Source of the DNA: Kiloniellaceae bacterium
GTDB lineage: Bacteria > Pseudomonadota > Alphaproteobacteria > Kiloniellales > Kiloniellaceae
Direction: 5' to 3'
Assembly: GCA_021776195.1 (NCBI GenBank)
Contig: JAJFGK010000119.1
Location: forward strand, 1-5,858
DNA length: 5,858 nucleotides
The translations under genes and the position numbers were made by a program. The notes beneath the pieces are model-generated. The model did no database searches and had not been told where the DNA came from. It was given only the letters and a program-made list of their open reading frames with translations. Positions 4,416-5,858 of the stretch are shown piece after piece. How positions within the stretch are numbered: the first letter of the stretch is position 1; each line of letters begins with the position of its first letter.

Positions 4416-5858
4416 ATGAGGATCCCGGAGACTGCGGCGTGGCCGGCTCGGGCCGACAGCGAAGACCAGGTCTTGAGCATCTCGCCGATGACCAGCATGG
4501 GCGCGCTGATCGCGAAACGGCTTTCGCGCCGCGCGGTCGTCGTCAATGCCGTCGTGGCCGCTGGCGGCGCGGCCCTGGGCCTGCCGCTCGCCGGCACTGG
4601 CGCTGGCGCCCAGGCCACCCAGGACCGCTTCGACTTCCCCGAGATCAAGGCCGGCCTGACCGCCGACCATGCGGTGCCGGCGGGCTATCGCGCCGAGACC
4701 GTGATCCGCTGGGGCGATCCGGTGATACCAGGGGCGCCCGCCTTCGACGCGCAAAACCAGCGCGCCACGGCCCAGGACGAACTCTACGGCTACAACAACG
4801 ATTTCGTGGCTTTTCTGCCGCTGCCGCTGGGCTCGACCAACAGCGACCGCGGCCTGCTGGCGATCAATCACGAGTACACCTCCAAAAAGCTGATGTTCCC
4901 GAACGTCCGCAAGGCGACGGAGGAGACCGTGGCCATCGAGATGGCCGCCCACGGCCTAACCGTGGTCGAGGTCGCCCGACAGGGCGACGGGTCCTGGCGC
5001 TACCGGCCCGACAGCCCTTACAACCGGCGGATCTCGCCGCGCAGCAGCGAAATCTTGTTATCGGGGCCGGTCGCCGGTCATCGCCGGGTCAAGACCGGCG
5101 CCGATCCCTCGGGTCGCCGGGTTCTCGGCACCCTGAACAACTGCGCCGGCGGCGTCACGCCCTGGGGCACCAGCCTCCATGCCGAGGAGAACTTCAACGG
5201 CTATTTTGGGGGTGTGCCGGCCGAGGGACCGGAGACGGCCAACCACAAACGCTACGGTGTGCCGGCCGGCTGGTACGATTGGTTCAGGTTTCACGACCGT
5301 TTCGATCTGGCCAAGGAGCCGCGCGAACCCAACCGCTTCGGCTGGGTCGTCGAGCTCGACCCCTACGACCCGGCCTCGACGCCGGTCAAGCGCACCGCGC
5401 TGGGGCGCTTCAAGCACGAGGGCGCGGAATCGATCGTCAACAAGGACGGCCGCGTCGTGGTCTACATGGGCGACGATCAGCAGTTCGACTACCTCTACAA
5501 GTTCGTCACCGCCGGGCGTTTCGATCCGAATGACCGGGCGGCCAACCGCGACCTGCTGGATGCCGGCGACCTCTTCGTCGCGCGCTTCGATGCGGGCGGT
5601 GCCCTGGCCTGGCTGCCGATCGCCTTCGGCACCGGCCCCTTGACCCCGGCCAACGGCTTCGAGAGCCAGGCCGATGTGCTGATCGAGACCCGCCGCGCGG
5701 CCGATCTGCTGGGCGCCACCCCCATGGACCGGCCCGAGGACGTGACCCCGCACCCGACCAACGGCAAGGTCTACGTCATGCTGACCAACAACACCGCGCG
5801 CCGGGCCGATGCCGTGAACCCGGCCAACACACGCGGCCCCAACCCCTACGGCCACATC
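4416..5858 (+). CDS. phoX: PhoX-family (DUF839) Tat-exported alkaline phosphatase, 3' end outside window
   Basis: 481 codons are visible and the frame is still open at the right edge; family members run to about 600-700 residues. PhoX enzymes hydrolyse phosphomonoesters in the periplasm and use an iron/calcium cofactor. A twin-arginine signal is seen: S37-R38-R39-A-V-V-V, then a hydrophobic stretch and a likely AQA cleavage after residue 67. Family motifs in order are NHEYT (151-155), NNCAGGVTPWGT (241-252; C243 is probably the iron-ligating cysteine), EEN (258-260), GWVVELDPYDP (309-319), RFKHEGAE (331-338), GDDQQFDYLYKF (352-363) and RPEDVTPHP (439-447), where R439 and E441 match the active-site Arg-x-Glu. 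ATG 4416 has AAAGGA 7 nt upstream. In-frame GTG 4398 and ATG 4380 are alternatives. The 38-residue region before the twin arginines is long, as is usual in this family. The gene is divergent from the small signal-anchored protein. Confidence 0.92.
   Translation, partial: MRIPETAAWPARADSEDQVLSISPMTSMGALIAKRLSRRAVVVNAVVAAGGAALGLPLAGTGAGAQATQDRFDFPEIKAGLTADHAVPAGYRAETVIRWGDPVIPGAPAFDAQNQRATAQDELYGYNNDFVAFLPLPLGSTNSDRGLLAINHEYTSKKLMFPNVRKATEETVAIEMAAHGLTVVEVARQGDGSWRYRPDSPYNRRISPRSSEILLSGPVAGHRRVKTGADPSGRRVLGTLNNCAGGVTPWGTSLHAEENFNGYFGGVPAEGPETANHKRYGVPAGWYDWFRFHDRFDLAKEPREPNRFGWVVELDPYDPASTPVKRTALGRFKHEGAESIVNKDGRVVVYMGDDQQFDYLYKFVTAGRFDPNDRAANRDLLDAGDLFVARFDAGGALAWLPIAFGTGPLTPANGFESQADVLIETRRAADLLGATPMDRPEDVTPHPTNGKVYVMLTNNTARRADAVNPANTRGPNPYGHI

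Noticed and set aside
1..5858. CRISPR arrays, insertion sequences, phage or plasmid genes
   Set aside because: No regularly spaced repeats, transposase-like or recombinase-like frames or terminal inverted repeats were seen. Base and codon use look uniform across the window.

Overview
The window is GC-rich, densely coded DNA. It most resembles an alphaproteobacterium, perhaps of the Rhodospirillales/Kiloniellales kind, judging from strong G/C third-position preference, the protein families present, and the style of the YgfZ/GcvT-like and PhoX (DUF839) proteins. The taxonomic call is an inference from protein style and has not been tested by a search. No insertion sequence, phage gene, CRISPR array, rRNA or convincing tRNA was seen, and no gene-free stretch exceeds about 185 bases.

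Layout from left to right: bases 1-185 are a non-coding or gene-edge stretch. A YgfZ-type folate-binding iron-sulfur maintenance protein (1085 to 186, minus) is divergent from a family 9 (heptosyltransferase-like) glycosyltransferase (1201-2148, plus). The latter has a near-consensus sigma-70 promoter placed so close to its ATG that its mRNA should be leaderless or nearly so. After an 86-bp gap come two closely spaced plus-strand genes: an Asp/Glu racemase superfamily enzyme of the maleate isomerase/EutA type (2235-3017) with both active-site cysteines, and a trypsin/HtrA-fold protein with a PDZ domain (3047-3988). All three catalytic-triad positions of the second protein appear to be lost and it has no signal peptide, so it looks like a cytosolic pseudoprotease. 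A small signal-anchored protein (4302 to 3994, minus) converges on it with only 5 bp between stop codons. That small gene is divergent from a Tat-exported PhoX-family phosphatase (4416 onward, plus), which runs off the right edge.

The genes do not form one obvious pathway. YgfZ supports Fe-S enzyme function, the GT9 enzyme probably builds the LPS core or another surface glycan, the racemase/pseudoprotease pair is a probable two-gene operon of unknown role, and PhoX would release phosphate from organic phosphoesters in the periplasm. The most distinctive items are the catalytically dead HtrA-like protein and its coupling to the racemase-like enzyme, the leaderless promoter architecture of the GT9 gene, and the operator-like repeats plus a Pho-box-like half-site in the 113-bp region between the small membrane protein and phoX.
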